A stretch of 64,000 nt of DNA from Desmodus rotundus (GCF_022682495.2 NC_071392.1:110040896-110104895); one strand, 5' to 3'; counted from the stretch's first letter, positions 48,775 through 60,445 are shown. Made by a program: numbers and translations. The notes: generated from the letters alone by a model not told the origin.

Positions 48775-49355
48775 TTTGCACTGCAGGCAGCCCTCACTTT
48801 GCCCAATTCTAGCATGCACAGATTTGTTGCCGTGGTTTAGTGAAACAGCACAAGTTCCTCAAAGACATGGTCCACATTTCAGTTACCACGGCATATTAAC
48901 TATGAGTAACTGCATAAATAGCAAGCTTCACTACTTACTTCAGTCCACAAATCTTTATGCAAATAATCAAAGTGCATCATGATCAGTGATCATATCACTT
49001 CTTCAAGGTCAGTGACTGGTCGCTGCACATCTGTGACTCAGTTCATACACAGAGAACAGAGTTGTGCTGCTTCCCAGTGATAAAACCCACATGACATAAT
49101 CAAAACAAGGAATCGACGGACGAAGAAGAAAGCCGCAAAGAAACTAAAACTAAAACTAAAGCAGGAAGTGCAATGTGAAGGGAACATCAACAGAGCTGTA
49201 GGAGAAACAGCTGCTATGGGAATGCAGGCACTGCCATAGGCTCCTGGAGACTTCAGGTTCAAATCCAGAGGAACTTTAGCAAAGGCCAACTTATCAACAT
49301 AAGTGAAGAAACTGGTTGTGATGAAAATGACAATGTCCCAGGACAAGTGATGCTG
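48775..49355. mobile_element. Possible Tigger-like transposon remnant
   Basis: GCAGCCCTCACTTTGCCCAA, CATTTCAGTTACCACGGCAT and CAGGACAAGTGATGCTGAC resemble pieces of decayed Tigger-group elements. No clear ends; assignment weak. Confidence 0.35.
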
Positions 49356-49380
49356 ACAAAAAAAAAAAAAACTCCTATTA

Positions 49381-49583
49381 TCCCTGGCTGGTGTGGCTCA
49401 GGGGATCAAGTGCCGTCCACAAACCAAAGGGTCCCAGGTTCGAGTCCCAGATCAGCGCACATGCCTGGGTTGCGAACCAGGTCCCCAGTAGGGGGTGTGC
49501 AAGAAGCAACCACACATTGATATTTCTCTTTCTCTTTTTCCCTCCCTTCCCCCCTCTGTCTAAAAACAAATAAAATCTTTTAA
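49381..49583 (+). repeat. Ves SINE
   Basis: CCCTGGCTGGTGTGGCTCAG head, GGTTCGAGTCCCAG B box near 49438, GGTTGCGAACCAGGTCCCCA core and AAACAAATAAAATCTTTTAA tail. Flanks CTCCTATTA and CTCATATTA fit a target duplication with one change. Antisense to RPRD1B. Confidence 0.93.
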
Positions 49584-50287
49584 AAAACCCTCATATTAAA
49601 GGAACTCTCAGAGATCTTTCACAACACTGCAAATACAAAGAATAAAATGTTGGAAGCTGATCCAAACTTAGAAAGAGTATGACAATTCACTACAAAAAGA
49701 TGCTTGCTCTGTATTTGTTATACAAGCAAGCAAGTTTCGTTCAAAACACTGTTAAAAAGTTTGTTACAAGGAAATAAACACTTTAATTCTCAATGTTTCT
49801 GATTTTTTGGTATAGCATGCTAAATATCAGTTTTACTATCTTTCTGGTTTCCCTATATAATTATAATCAATAGTGAGATTTTAATTCTTTAACAAAAAAA
49901 AATCTTAAAAGTCGCAGAGCAATCATAACTTTCTACTGATTATTAAAACCACCAGGCACGGTTTCGACTTACGTGGTCACTTTCCAGTCCTGCATTACTT
50001 CCTACGCAATGCAAGGACTGCTGTATTTGTAAAACAGCACCTCTAGTAGGATAAAACCTGCGTACAAAATATCCAGCAGTGATTTGCGCAGAGTAGCTAC
50101 CTAATTAATGTGGAGTGTGTGGTAGGACCCACATAAGACATTTAGCTACTACAGTTAGAATTTAAAGCACAAGAACAAAAAAAAATTGTATTATTTTGTT
50201 CACTTCCCAACACCTAGAAGAGTGTTCCATAAATAATTGTTAAATATACTAAAGAATGCAGAAAAAAAAATTATAAAACTTGAATCC

Positions 50288-50321
50288 TTTTGTATAAGGG
50301 TTTGAAAACCCTTACACAAAA
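50288..50321. repeat. Short hairpin, 16-base arms
   Basis: TTTTGTATAAGGGTTT (50288-50303) pairs with AAACCCTTACACAAAA (50306-50321) at 15 of 16 positions around a 2-base centre. Confidence 0.7.
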
Positions 50322-50595
50322 ATGTTTATATATGAAAGCCACACATCACTAAATCCCTCCGGACACTCAGAATCACTGAACTGGGGCACTGGTAGGCCTT
50401 AAGAGAAACCCATGTCTTTGTTCTCCCCACCTTATTTGTCATGTGCACATCAAGGCCCACAGGCCGTGGTTTAGCCAAAGTCAGAAAGCTGGTTAATCTA
50501 GGTCCTACAGCCAAAGTCACCTGCCTCCTAATTTGGAGTTCCTTTTACCACTCACTCACAGACTGACAAAGGCTGAAATGAAACTAATGCAAATA

Positions 50596-51133
50596 CTGGA
50601 TTGGCTAAAAAGTCTGTTTAGTTTTTTCCCGGAAAATAAAAGACACATTTTTCATTTTCATCAATAATTTTATTGATTTGGATATTTTGAGTATGTCAGC
50701 TATCTCCCGTGTGGTATAATGGTTGACTGTTCTCAATTAATGTCTCAATTTGATCGCTATCAGCTTCAACTGGTCGTGGAGCATTGTCAAGCAAGAAATC
50801 TCCAGCATGAAACTTTGCAAACCACTTTTGTCATGCTCAGCCAGTCACAGCACCTTCTCCATACACTGCACAAATCTTTTTTTTTGCATTTCAGTTGTTT
50901 TTACCTTTCTTGAAATAAAGCATAATATGCCAAAAATGTTGCTTATTTTCTTCCATCTTCAACATTAAAATGGCTACACAAAAATTCACCAATTTTGACA
51001 ATACCTTTAAATTCACACTGATATGACAGCTGTCACAATACAATCATACAAAATTGTTTTTGAATGAAGTTAAAGAAAAGGCTACCACAGCCATCTTATG
51101 GAAAAAAACCAAACCGACTTTTTGGCCAGTCTG
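50596..51133 (-). mobile_element. Deleted mariner transposon, second copy
   Basis: About 538 bp and alignable by eye along its length to the element at 24818-25372: TTTTTTCCCGGAAAATAAAAG, GAGTATGTCAGCTATCTCCC, AATCTCCAGCATGAAACTTT, CACAAATCTTTTTTTTTGCA. It has inverted ends (CTGGATTGGCTAAAAAGTCT; reverse of AGTC..TTTTTGGCCAGTCTG). A TA lies at the left; the right one is lost. Carries the same transposase N-terminal remnant, disrupted. Same orientation as the first copy. Confidence 0.82.
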
Positions 51134-51479
51134 ACAATTTTAGGGCCACTTCTGTCCTTTGCCTTTCTGATGGGAGAGGGTGCAGGAACAGGAGGTAACC
51201 ATTATCACCCTGCTTTTCCCGTTCTCACCTGTCTCCACGAGTGGGGCTGACTGGACATGAATTATTAATTATTCATCATTTCTCCAACTAGGGTGCCTCT
51301 TCCTGAACTACCTATTTCTTTTTATGAACTCTCCCACTGGCCTCATCTTCCAAGTACAACACCTTGGAACTACAAGGATCTCTCCCAAACTCCCAACTTC
51401 TAGCAGATTCCATCCCTCTCTCTGAGGAATAGCCTGCATATCTCCTTTTTCTACTCCGTCCCATACCTCTTACCAGCAA

Positions 51480-51800
51480 TCTGGCCCTTACCACGCCTCG
51501 TCCAGACCACTGTCCCAACTGGTCTCTTTGCCTCTAAGTCACTCCTTTTCCAACTTAGATTATACTCTTATTAAATTAACCTTCCTAAAGCTGAGCTCTC
51601 ACCCCATCATGCCTCTATTCAAAAACCTGGAATGGATGCCCAAGAGCAGAGCCTACTCATGGTAATGTAATACCATCTTGAGTATGCCCTCTCTCACACA
51701 GGCATCCTCTCCCTCTACTCCCACAGCATGTGGTCACTGCTAACTCGCATGGCCACTGGCAGGCACTGGCCTTACCTCTAAGTGTCTTATTCCTTTACGT
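51480..51800 (+). repeat. L2 LINE 3' part
   Basis: CAACTGGTCTCTTTGCCTCT, ACCTTCCTAAAGCTGAGCTC and ATGCCTCTATTCAAAAACCT are L2 landmarks in order. Confidence 0.65.
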
Positions 51801-52576
51801 CCCTATAATACCCAGAAAAAGTGTCAACAGACCTGAGTTGAAACCTCTTGAAGGAAGAGGAAGCAAAGAGCTTGGAAAGTGCTAGTGCTTTGCCAGAAAT
51901 GACTGTCAGTGTGTCCCGTTACAGGGCAGCCTGCTCTGGTAACCACCTGACTCATCTGTACCACATGAGCAGTTACGATGCCCAGTACTCTCAATCTAGT
52001 CAGACAGCCATTAAAAGTATCCTAGGAAACTACCAGTCCCCCCTACACCTAAATTAAGATAAGGCACTCTACCACTACCAATTCGGCTTCTGACCGTAGT
52101 ATTGATATTTACACACCCCTCTGTACTCACTCAAACACTGTTATAGGCAGGGCAAACACTACAGCTAATCGAAATCCTTCTGCCTTCATACTGCACACCT
52201 TCTCGTCTACCCTCCAACCCGTCCCTGTGTCTCCAGGGGAACTTATACTTAGCTAACTTTTAAGTAATACCTAAGTGTTCATGGTGTGCCTCTTGGAAAC
52301 CTGAATTTTGGTAGAATTTCAGGCATTATGGCAGAAAGTTAGCCTGAAAGTTCCCAAATAACATTATAAAATGCAGTCATCTGCCTGTAAAGCTTGATCT
52401 TCTAAAAAATTCACTTGAAATTTTCTGGGGTAAAGAAAAAAAAAAAAGAAAGAAAGTAAAATCCCCACAGATTTTATATGTATTTTAAAATGAAAAAGAA
52501 TCAGGAAATATTGTTTGCAACAGCTTCCTCATTCTTTGTTCTCTTCCTGCAAAATTAAGAAAGAAATTTAAGGTCC

Positions 52577-52742
52577 TGGCCATTAGTTCAGTTGGTCAGA
52601 GCATCATCCTGATACACCAAGGATGTGGGTTCAATCTCCAGTCAGGCCACATCCAAGATTTCATCAATGACTACATAAATAAGTGGAACAACAAATCAAT
52701 GTTTCTCTCTCTCTAAAATCAATCAATAAAACAATTTTAAAA
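52577..52742 (+). repeat. Ves-related tRNA SINE, other subfamily
   Basis: CCTGGCCATTAGTTCAGTTG, CATCATCCTGATACACCAAG, GGTTCAATCTCCAG and AAGTGGAACAACAAATCAAT followed by AATCAATCAATAAAAC. Differs from the other copies in its body, matching a separate Ves subfamily. Confidence 0.85.
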
Positions 52743-52924
52743 AGCACATTAAACTTTACTGGTGGAAAGTAAAACATCTGCAACAAACGAAGGGCTGACA
52801 TCTGAAGCACAGTTCTGAAAGGACTTTTCCATATCATCTCACTGAACTGAGTGGCCAGGTCCAGACAGGAACCCAGGGAATCTGGGCTTAGAGCTTTCTA
52901 GTCTTGCACAAAATCTCAGAAACT

Positions 52925-52957
52925 AAAAATACAAGTAAGTGTCCTCCTACTTTTGCT
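52925..52957 (+). repeat. Source copy of a 33-base duplicated segment
   Basis: These 33 bases, beginning AAAAATACAAGTAAGTGTCC, recur without change at 53845-53877 in the same orientation. The flanks of the two copies are unrelated. Confidence 0.9.
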
Positions 52958-53039
52958 ACAGTTCATATTTAGAAACTCAAAATATTAGATATTAGAACTG
53001 GGGGGAGACAAATAAAAGTCCTATCATCACTTGATTGAC

Positions 53040-53228
53040 ATCTTATCTACATTATCGTAAGTAATACAACAACCCTACCAGGTATCACCAGTAACAGCCA
53101 TGAACCTGAGCCCCAGATAGGTCAAATGCTGAGCTCAACATCACACAGCTCAGAAGTGACAAAGTTGGGATTCATACTCTGGAAGTCTGATGTCAAACCC
53201 CTGCTCTGAATAGCTACCTTAACTATGT
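53040..53228 (-). repeat. MIR-type SINE, antisense
   Basis: CAACATCACACAGCTCAGAAG, GTTGGGATTCATACTCTGGA and CCAGATAGGTCAAATGCTGAG are reversed MIR landmarks. Confidence 0.7.
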
Positions 53229-53330
53229 AAGATCCAGGAAAGTTGGGCAGCCTGCTCCTGAATTCATACCCTAAGTCAAATCTATTATGCTTTCAGAAAA
53301 AAGAATGGTATAAAGAACCATAGGCTTTAG

Positions 53331-53533
53331 CTCTGGCTGGTGTGGCTCAGTGGATTGAGTGCCAGACTGCGAACCAAAGGGTCACCAGTTCAATTGCCAG
53401 TCTAGGGCACATGCCTAGGTTGAGGGCCAGGTCCCCAGTGGGGGGCATGTGAGAGGCAACCACACATTGATATTTCTCTCCTTCTCTTTCTCCCTCCCTC
53501 CCCCTCCCCCAAAATGAATAAAATTTAAAAAAA
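53331..53533 (+). repeat. Ves SINE
   Basis: CTCTGGCTGGTGTGGCTCAG head, GGCATGTGAGAGGCAACCAC and an AATGAATAAAATTT tail. GGCTTTA occurs at both sides (ATAGGCTTTAGC, ATTGGCTTTAAA), a probable target duplication. Confidence 0.93.
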
Positions 53534-53544
53534 CAAACAACACA

Positions 53545-53757
53545 TTGGCTTTAAAGTCATATAGATCTGGATTTGAATTCCCATTATCAATTACATCTAT
53601 TTGGACAAAATTTCTATACCCTCATGAGCCTTAGTATCCTCAACTGAATTATGAAAATAATATCAAATTCACAGAGTACTTGTAAAGGATCTAAAATAAG
53701 TTAACATGAAGAGCAGTCAGCAGAGAGGTTGGTACTTAATATATGCTCAGTAGAAGC
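53545..53757 (+). repeat. MIR-type SINE
   Basis: TAAAGTCATATAGATCTGGA, GAATTCCCATTATCAATTAC and GTACTTAATATATGCTCAGT are MIR landmarks. Confidence 0.7.
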
Positions 53758-53844
53758 GATTTCCTGTGTATCTGCCTTTCCTTTCTAAATCACTCTAAAA
53801 CCATACAATTCTATGTGATTTTCATGTTTCTCAGGTAAATAATA

Positions 53845-53920
53845 AAAAATACAAGTAAGTGTCCTCCTACTTTTGCTTGAATGAATGGAACTTTTGAAGT
53901 TCCATTCATTCAAGCAAAAG
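53845..53920. repeat. 33-base copy fused to a perfect 24-bp-arm palindrome
   Basis: 53845-53877 is an exact copy of 52925-52957. From 53870 the same bases form the left arm of a perfect inverted repeat: 53870-53893 against 53897-53920, all 24 positions complementary, centre TTG. The 8-base overlap CTTTTGCT belongs to both structures. Confidence 0.92.
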
Positions 53921-54989
53921 CTTGAGTATTCCCCAAAACAGAGAGGCAACGTCATTAGAACACCTGGGTCTTGCACCTGGGGAGACAGGTAATGTAACTC
54001 AAGAAATCTCTCGCTCTTAAACCAAATTCCTAATCTCATGTATTCTCCAATGTTAGAAGAACTCAAAGTTCCACAGGAAGATTCTTGTTTCAAAGATAAA
54101 GTTTAAATTTACCTGAAAATAAAGAATTATTCATGAATTAAAGCTGAAATACAAAAGGACTATTTAAATTTGGAAATAAACTTCCAGAGAAATCATCAAT
54201 ATTTTGAAAGGATTGTGTAAAATATTCTGGTAACTGAGGTCCAGAGAAGTCAGAGCAGGTAACTAATACACATGTTGGAACCTCCTGGTGTGTGTTTCCG
54301 TCTTTAGAGAACAGAGGAGAAAGTATCTTTAGATCTGTATTACCCTCCACACAGAGGAATACCGCCTCTCTTGTTGTTAATCTCTAGACACTCAAAACAC
54401 TGAGAAACCCAATGGAGCTATTTTGAAACCTACTATGGCCACAAATTCCCCAATTTGTCTGACTGCTCCCTAAGTGCAGAACTATTTCTCGCTTCTCTCT
54501 CTCACTTTCCTATAACATAGCTGTTTACTCAGAGCACATGTCTGGCAAATGCTTGTTGAATTGTAATTCAACACTTAGCTTCAAACATTGCATTTCAGAG
54601 CTCTTTTACTTGCCCAGTGGTATTTTTAAAAAATCAGCACTGTTTACCAATGGACTCTAAGGCAAAGTAAAAAATGCTGAACAATTCCTCAATACTGTGC
54701 AGAATACCACCAAAGGACACAATACAAACACCACCAGAATCCAAATAGGAAACATCTTGCTTTTCAGAAGCTACTGTGCAGAGCGACCCCAAAATTGTTT
54801 TTATCAATTCCAAGTAAAACAACAAGGACCTGCTGTCTGAAAGCATTTAAACCACTCTTAGCCTCTACCCTAGTTTCACAGGAATATCCTACCTTAAAAG
54901 GCATGTAAACTCAGACCTGGAAGAGATCACAGAAGGGACACAATAAAGGGCTGCTGAATGAGAGCTATTATTATGGCTGTATTCTACAG

Positions 54990-55345
54990 CAGAGGCACGT
55001 AAGAAGTACCAGGGGAACACGGAGGGAAAGGCTACACGTACCAGATGATAGGGAGGATGTCGGGATGAGAGCAGCATTTTTGAAGAATGAGTTCGTCACA
55101 CAGTGAAGGGGGCAGGAGGACATTTCAGGCAGAGGTAACACAGATGCAAAGGAAGGGGTACCAATAGAGTATCCAGCGGGGAAACTGTTTGGTATGCCCA
55201 GAGAATATAGTATATGTGAGGTAATGGTAGAAGAATCTGCAAATGTACACTAGCTCAGACTTTAAAGGGTCCTAAATAATATCTTAGTACTTGGACTTGA
55301 TCCTCCAGGAAATGAGTACATGTGCATCAGACCAGATCGTAGCTT
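54990..55345 (-). repeat. Possible L2 fragment, antisense
   Basis: GCAGAGGTAACACAGATGCA and AAGGAAGGGGTACC resemble the reversed L2 segment. Weak. Confidence 0.35.
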
Positions 55346-55962
55346 AGAAACATGTCATGTCAACTAGAATTAAACCACAACTAACTGGAAGCAAAAGAAC
55401 CAAATAATGTTTGATCTTCTCTCTAAAGAAAATAACAAGCTCTTAAGGGCTTGGTGAAACTCACACACATGCACATACTTCCCAAGGACATCCTAAGTTC
55501 AGGAGAGACCAAAATCAATTTTAGACAGCAAGCTGACAATCATCAAAATATGGCCCAAAACCACACCAATATTTAATGAAACCAAGTTCTAAAAGGGCTG
55601 AGACTTGTCCACAACCCTATAGTAATCCGTGGCAGAGCCAGGACAAAGCCTTAGTCCAGGGTGCTTCCTAGTACCCCACAAGCCTTTGTTTTCCTTTCCC
55701 TTGTGCACAGAAAGCCTCTGAAGGGCAGGACAGCCAAGGAGAACAAAGCAAAAGTTAGGGTGTGAGATGATGAATAGCATGAATACTAGAACCAGGCTTA
55801 CACGTTGCGAGCACTACATAAATTCTCACCATCATTTATGATCATCTCTCTGAAGAATCATATAATCGTTGGTGGTTCACAGCAACCCCCACTGCAGCTT
55901 TTCATATGTGATTCGAAAGTAGGCAAAGACCAAGAGCTGTAAACATGTGGTGATGTTTCTAC

Positions 55963-56096
55963 CTTTGGGGGGAGGGCTCTTGGAGTCCTCCATAGACAGC
56001 TTCAGCTGCTGTATGAACTCGCCGCCATACACACTTCTTTCTTGCCAGATGTTCAGCAATCTTTCTAAAGGTTTTTTACAGCCTTCATCTGCCTCT
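55963..56096 (-). CDS. RPRD1B: RPRD1B internal exon (split R94 to split A139), end of CID
   Basis: Minus-strand exon of 134 nt. The acceptor reads ttttctgggcag; the first base completes an Arg codon begun in an exon outside the window. It codes EADEGCKKPLERLLNIWQER, then SVYGGEFIQQLKLSMEDSKS and PPPK, ending with the G of Ala139. This is the C-terminal part of the CTD-interacting domain; the LLNIWQER...Y..EFI pattern is typical of the last CID helices in RPRD1, Rtt103 and Pcf11 relatives. The donor gtagaaac lacks the usual G at +5, so it is weaker than the other donors of this gene. Upstream exons coding residues 1-94 were looked for between here and 64000 and not found. Confidence 0.97.
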
Positions 56097-56451
56097 CTGC
56101 CCAGAAAAATGAAAAGATATATATAAGCTTAAGATTTTTTGTTTTTAATTAGGACAGCTGTACTTTTTTTAAAAAAATCAACAACTGACTAGATGGTTTA
56201 CACATTTAAAAACATAAGGAAGAGTAAGGTATATACTGTGATAAGTGGATACCCAAAACTTGACCAGAAACTACATTCTTCCTGTGGGGGAATGAGAGAG
56301 ATTATATGATAAAAGTAATCTGTGTCTTTTATTCCCTTTGAAAGATGGGGCAAATAGAGCAAAAAGCCAATGGCTGATTTTTATAGATAGAATTATCAAA
56401 AATTGATACTATCAATTATGACAGCTTGCTTTTTAAGAAGTCATTAATTGA

Positions 56452-56630
56452 GCCCTGACTGGTGTGGCTCAGTGGATTGAGCATCCTCCCACAAACCAAA
56501 AGGTCGCCGATTCTGGGTTGTGGGACAGGTCCCCTGCTGGAGGCGTGTAATAGGCAACTGATCGATGTTTCTCTCCCTCTCTTTCTCCCTGCCTTCCTCT
56601 TGATCTAAAAATAAATAAAATTTTTAAAAA
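56452..56630 (+). repeat. Ves SINE
   Basis: GAGCCCTGACTGGTGTGGCT head, GGTCCCCTGCTGGAGGCG core and AAATAAATAAAATTTTTAAA tail. Part of the middle is deleted. AATTGA precedes and follows it (CATTAATTGA, GACAATTGA), a possible target duplication. Confidence 0.9.
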
Positions 56631-58144
56631 ACAAAAAAGATGACAATTGAAATCTAGTGCCAGACATTCTGCTGAAAACTAACGGGGACCAAAACTTTTA
56701 AGGATAGAAAAAAAAAAAAAGATTAAAAAAACACAAATGTTTGAAATGGAGAATAAATTCACTACAACTCATCAATGCAAACACACCGATACCGCTACAT
56801 CTATAAATACAACCACACACAAATATATGCCAAGACTGATCTCAACTTTAAATTAACCACTTCATAATTATCTTAATTCTGGGCTAGGTCTGTAGTCCAT
56901 GTTCACCCAAAGGTGTCTAACAGATAATCTTAGGACATACTGAGCATAATACAGTCCTTAGTAATTCAGACAGTTTTCTCCTGACATGCGACGCTCCTAA
57001 AACAGACAGGTTTGCAGTAAGGTGACTACAACTCGCACTCACCTAAAATGTCAGACAGCAAAAGTGAAAAAGTGGGGAGGACTTTCTGAAGGGAAAACAA
57101 ATTCCCTCACCGTACACTTGCTACTACAAATTTTTCTGGTTTGTAGACCCGTCTGGATGTCAATGATCTTACACTGAATGACTCAAACAAGAAGGATATC
57201 CTGACGTCTTAGTATCTATGTCAGTATCTGTAACAGGAACTTCAAGAAGGAATCATCCCAAATCAACTGAAATGGGAATTTCACTCACCCTTGGCCTTGA
57301 CAGCACCTTTTTCTCAAACTTACATTAACACTCAGGGTGATATAAGCTTTCAGCCTAATCTGGTCAGGCTGTATTACTTAAGAATTGTTAGTGGCAAATT
57401 TCACCAACTTGGGGTTAAAGTACTAAATCAGGGTATATACAAATCAATTTGTTACTGTTGTTAAACCTTTTTCTTATAGTCAGAAGCGAGGATAAAAGGA
57501 AAAAAATCCATAAATAGTTTATAAAACTTAAAAGGTATGAACTAAATATTTGATGTTTGTGATAAAACACTTCTACTCCATCTTCAAAATATATCTAGAA
57601 ACAAATTACTTCTCCCCTGTTCCTCTGCGATCAAGCTGGTCCAAGCCTCTATCATCTCCTGTCTGATCAATACAATACAGCCTCATTACTGGTCTCCCTG
57701 CTTCTCTAACTCTTCTACAAGCTATTATCAAGCTTAAAAAATATAATTCTAGTTGTTATTTAAGGCAGATCATGTTATTCTCACTCAGAACTTCCAATGG
57801 CTCTTTTTCCCCTCGGAATAAAAGTTAAAGTCCTTATTAAGCCTAGAAAGCCCATTACTTCTCAGGCCTCACCTTCTCCCCAGTCCCCCCAACAGCTACC
57901 CTGGCCCTCCTGCCTCAGGGCCTCTGCACTTAAATTCACTTTGCCTGGAACCACCTCCCCCCAGGTGGTGCCAGGGCTCATTTGCTCTCCCCCTCTAGGC
58001 AGGTATTTACTCACATAACACTTCTCCAGCAAGTCCTTCCCTAATGTCCCTATTGCAGATTACACTCCCTACCCCTACTTAATTCTCCTCCATACAATAC
58101 ACCTCATATGCTAATACAGGTTACTTGTTTACACTCACTCCATT

Positions 58145-58169
58145 TGTGTGTGTGTGTGTGTGTGTGTGT
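58145..58169. repeat. (TG)n microsatellite
   Basis: Twelve TG units plus a T, directly beside the poly-T side of a Ves SINE. Confidence 0.95.
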
Positions 58170-58353
58170 TTTAATTTTATTTACTGTTTTTTTAGAGAGA
58201 GAGGAAGGGGGGGAGCAAGGGAAACATCGATTTGTTGTTCCACTTATTTATGCATTAATTGGTTGATCCTTGTATGTGCCTTGACCAGGGATGGAACCTG
58301 CAACCGCTCATCAGACAACGCTCGAGCCAACTGAGCTACCCAACCAGGGCTCT
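58170..58353 (-). repeat. Ves SINE, antisense
   Basis: On the minus strand: CCTGGTTGGGTAGCTCAGTT, GGTTGCAGGTTCCATCCCTG and GGAACAACAAATCGATGTTT, ending in an A-rich tail. This is the only intronic Ves copy here that lies in the sense orientation of RPRD1B. Confidence 0.9.
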
Positions 58354-58779
58354 TACACTCTTTTCATTTGAATGTAAAAGGCAGAGATCTGTCTCCACCC
58401 CCCGCCCCCCCTGCCACTGCTATCCACTCTAGAATAATAAATACCTAATTGTAACCTTTTAAAAGAAGGTTTTAGATAGTTTTTAGTAAATCACACAATT
58501 AGTTAACTTAAAGCAATCATCTTACTACATCAAGGTCATTCATGCCAGACCTCAACTAAGCACTCACCTGCTCATTCTATGAAGTTTATGAAATACTGTG
58601 CTTGGAATCCAAAGAGTTAGGCCCAGGTCCTGACCTCAAGGGTTTGACCCAGCAGCTTTTCCATTCCATACCTGGGGCTTCATGTTCTAGCAACACTAGA
58701 TCATATGTATTTTCTACTTAGAACTTGTTCTCTCTTACTCATGTTACCACCTCTCCTTGGAATGGAAACCCCCCAAAGT

Positions 58780-58990
58780 AAAACAAGACAAAGGGGGAGA
58801 AGTTGTGAGTGATTCAGGTGGCTTAAGTATCTGGGGAGTATGTAGAAATAGCAGAAGAATCTGGAGGGATAAAGTGGAACTAGATTATAGAGGGTCTTGA
58901 ATGCCATATTAAGCATGTGGCCTTTATCCTGAAGGCAAAGGGAAGTACCGGTAATCAACTGGATGGTATTTTTCCAGACAACCAATTCTA
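58780..58990 (-). repeat. L2 LINE fragment, antisense
   Basis: TAGAGGGTCTTGAATGCCAT, TTAAGCATGTGGCCTTTATC and CTGAAGGCAAAGGGAAG are reversed L2 phrases. Confidence 0.55.
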
Positions 58991-59639
58991 GGATTGGTTT
59001 GTCTCCTTTACCTAGGATTTAGTTAAAAGGAAAGGGAGGGGCACAACACATACCCACCCACCATCCCTGGGGACATTTGGGACTCAATACCTTTAAGACT
59101 GATTTCAGTACAGCTTCTGCCACATTACTACACAGTGAAAACTGATGCTCAAGCCAGTTGTAACCTAAAGACACTTTCAATAGGCTCCCACCACTAAAGG
59201 CTAAATCCAAAAGGGGGGCTCTGGTTTAATTGGTGAATGTAATTAACCAGGACAGGCTAGTTCTTTGAAAACTATAGTAAATCAAGGTTTTGCCAGATAA
59301 GTTTCAAAGTTACAGATACAGTAGTAGTCAAGAAATCTTTTTACTGATGAGGTTTTGCCATAAGTAGCTACAAAAAACTGGACGTCACTTCAGCACCTAG
59401 AACTGAATACAACTAAAGCAATAAAGTAGTTTTATAACAGACAGTTATCTTTTCAGGTTGCATCAACTCTGTTCTAAATTGAAAAATCTTTAAGTGAAAA
59501 AACACCAAAGAATTGTTACCACTAATCAGTGAATAAACTGGAAGATCATAATTACATACACAACTTAATATGTTGAACACAACTTAGAATGTACTTTAAT
59601 TCTGATTAATTATAAATTTAATCTTTGCGAAATTGATCT

Positions 59640-60270
59640 TTTTAGTAAAAAGGTGTATTATGCGCACACAGGATTGCTGCCTAAAGTGTCAAGCCAGCTT
59701 GGGGGCCTTTTCTGCCTTTGCAGTTTTAATGGCACTTCCTTGGTACAACTACTATACTTTCTGTGTTTCTATCTTATCCCATGTACAGTAGGCCTATGGT
59801 AGCTTCTTACTAAGGGCAAGAAGAACTCTAAGTACCCCTAACACTTCCAACAGCACCTCTTGCGCAGCGGGGGCATAAACGTTCCCTCTGCACGCGTGCG
59901 GAAGAGAGTTAACGTCGCAAACCTGACACTGCTGCGCTGAGGAAGGCCTGCTCACAAGGTCGGCCCTCCGTGGGCATCTGGGAACCCCGGTTTCAGGAGT
60001 GTTCCTGCCATTTCCTAACCAATTAGGGTGGTTTACTGAGCCTAAATCGTTTGTGCAAATGATATGGTTTATGCTAAACACTTCTTTCTTCCTGAAATGT
60101 TGGCAGAGAATGCCTGTGGCCAACCCCAGTAAAAATCCTGGGCGCTGAGTCTCTAATGAGCTTCCCAGGTACACATGTCACATGTGTTGCCATTATTCAA
60201 TGCAGGAGGAATTAAGTGTATCTTGTGTGACTTTCACTCATGCCACACAGAGATTACTAAAATTCCGTGG
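59640..60270 (+). repeat. Possible old LTR
   Basis: TGTGGCCAACCCCAGTAAAA, TGGGCGCTGAGTCTCTAATG and GTGTATCTTGTGTGACTTTC near the right end resemble a mammalian LTR end with an AGTAAA-type signal. Left limit and family unknown. Confidence 0.4.
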
Positions 60271-60445
60271 CACACACCAAAAAATATTTTTTGCTGATCT
60301 GACAAAAATAGGTGTAATTTCTGATTCATTCATACTGGATGGCTATTGCGTTGGCTGTTGTCATTTTTTCATTTGACAATTTAAGGGAAAAGAGCTCAGT
60401 GCCCCTGACTAAATAGTCAGGTATTACATATTTCAAAAGTCATTG

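Larger units (their letters stand above)
47659..55962 (-). other. RPRD1B: RPRD1B intron between A139 halves (about 8.3 kb)
   Basis: Bounded by gtagaa and tgtag on the minus strand. Contains a Tigger-like block, three Ves-type SINEs, a deleted mariner, an L2, two MIRs and the palindrome at 53870-53920. 47700-48770 is AT-rich with no recognised element; 53930-54990 and 55350-55960 are likewise unassigned. Confidence 0.9.
57600..58440 (+). repeat. L2 LINE 3' part, split by a SINE
   Basis: TCATTACTGGTCTCCCTGCT, GGCAGATCATGTTATTCTCA and TCAGGCCTCACCTTCTCCCC are L2 landmarks. It breaks at about 58145 and appears to resume at 58354 (TTTTCATTTGAATGTAAAAG). Confidence 0.75.
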
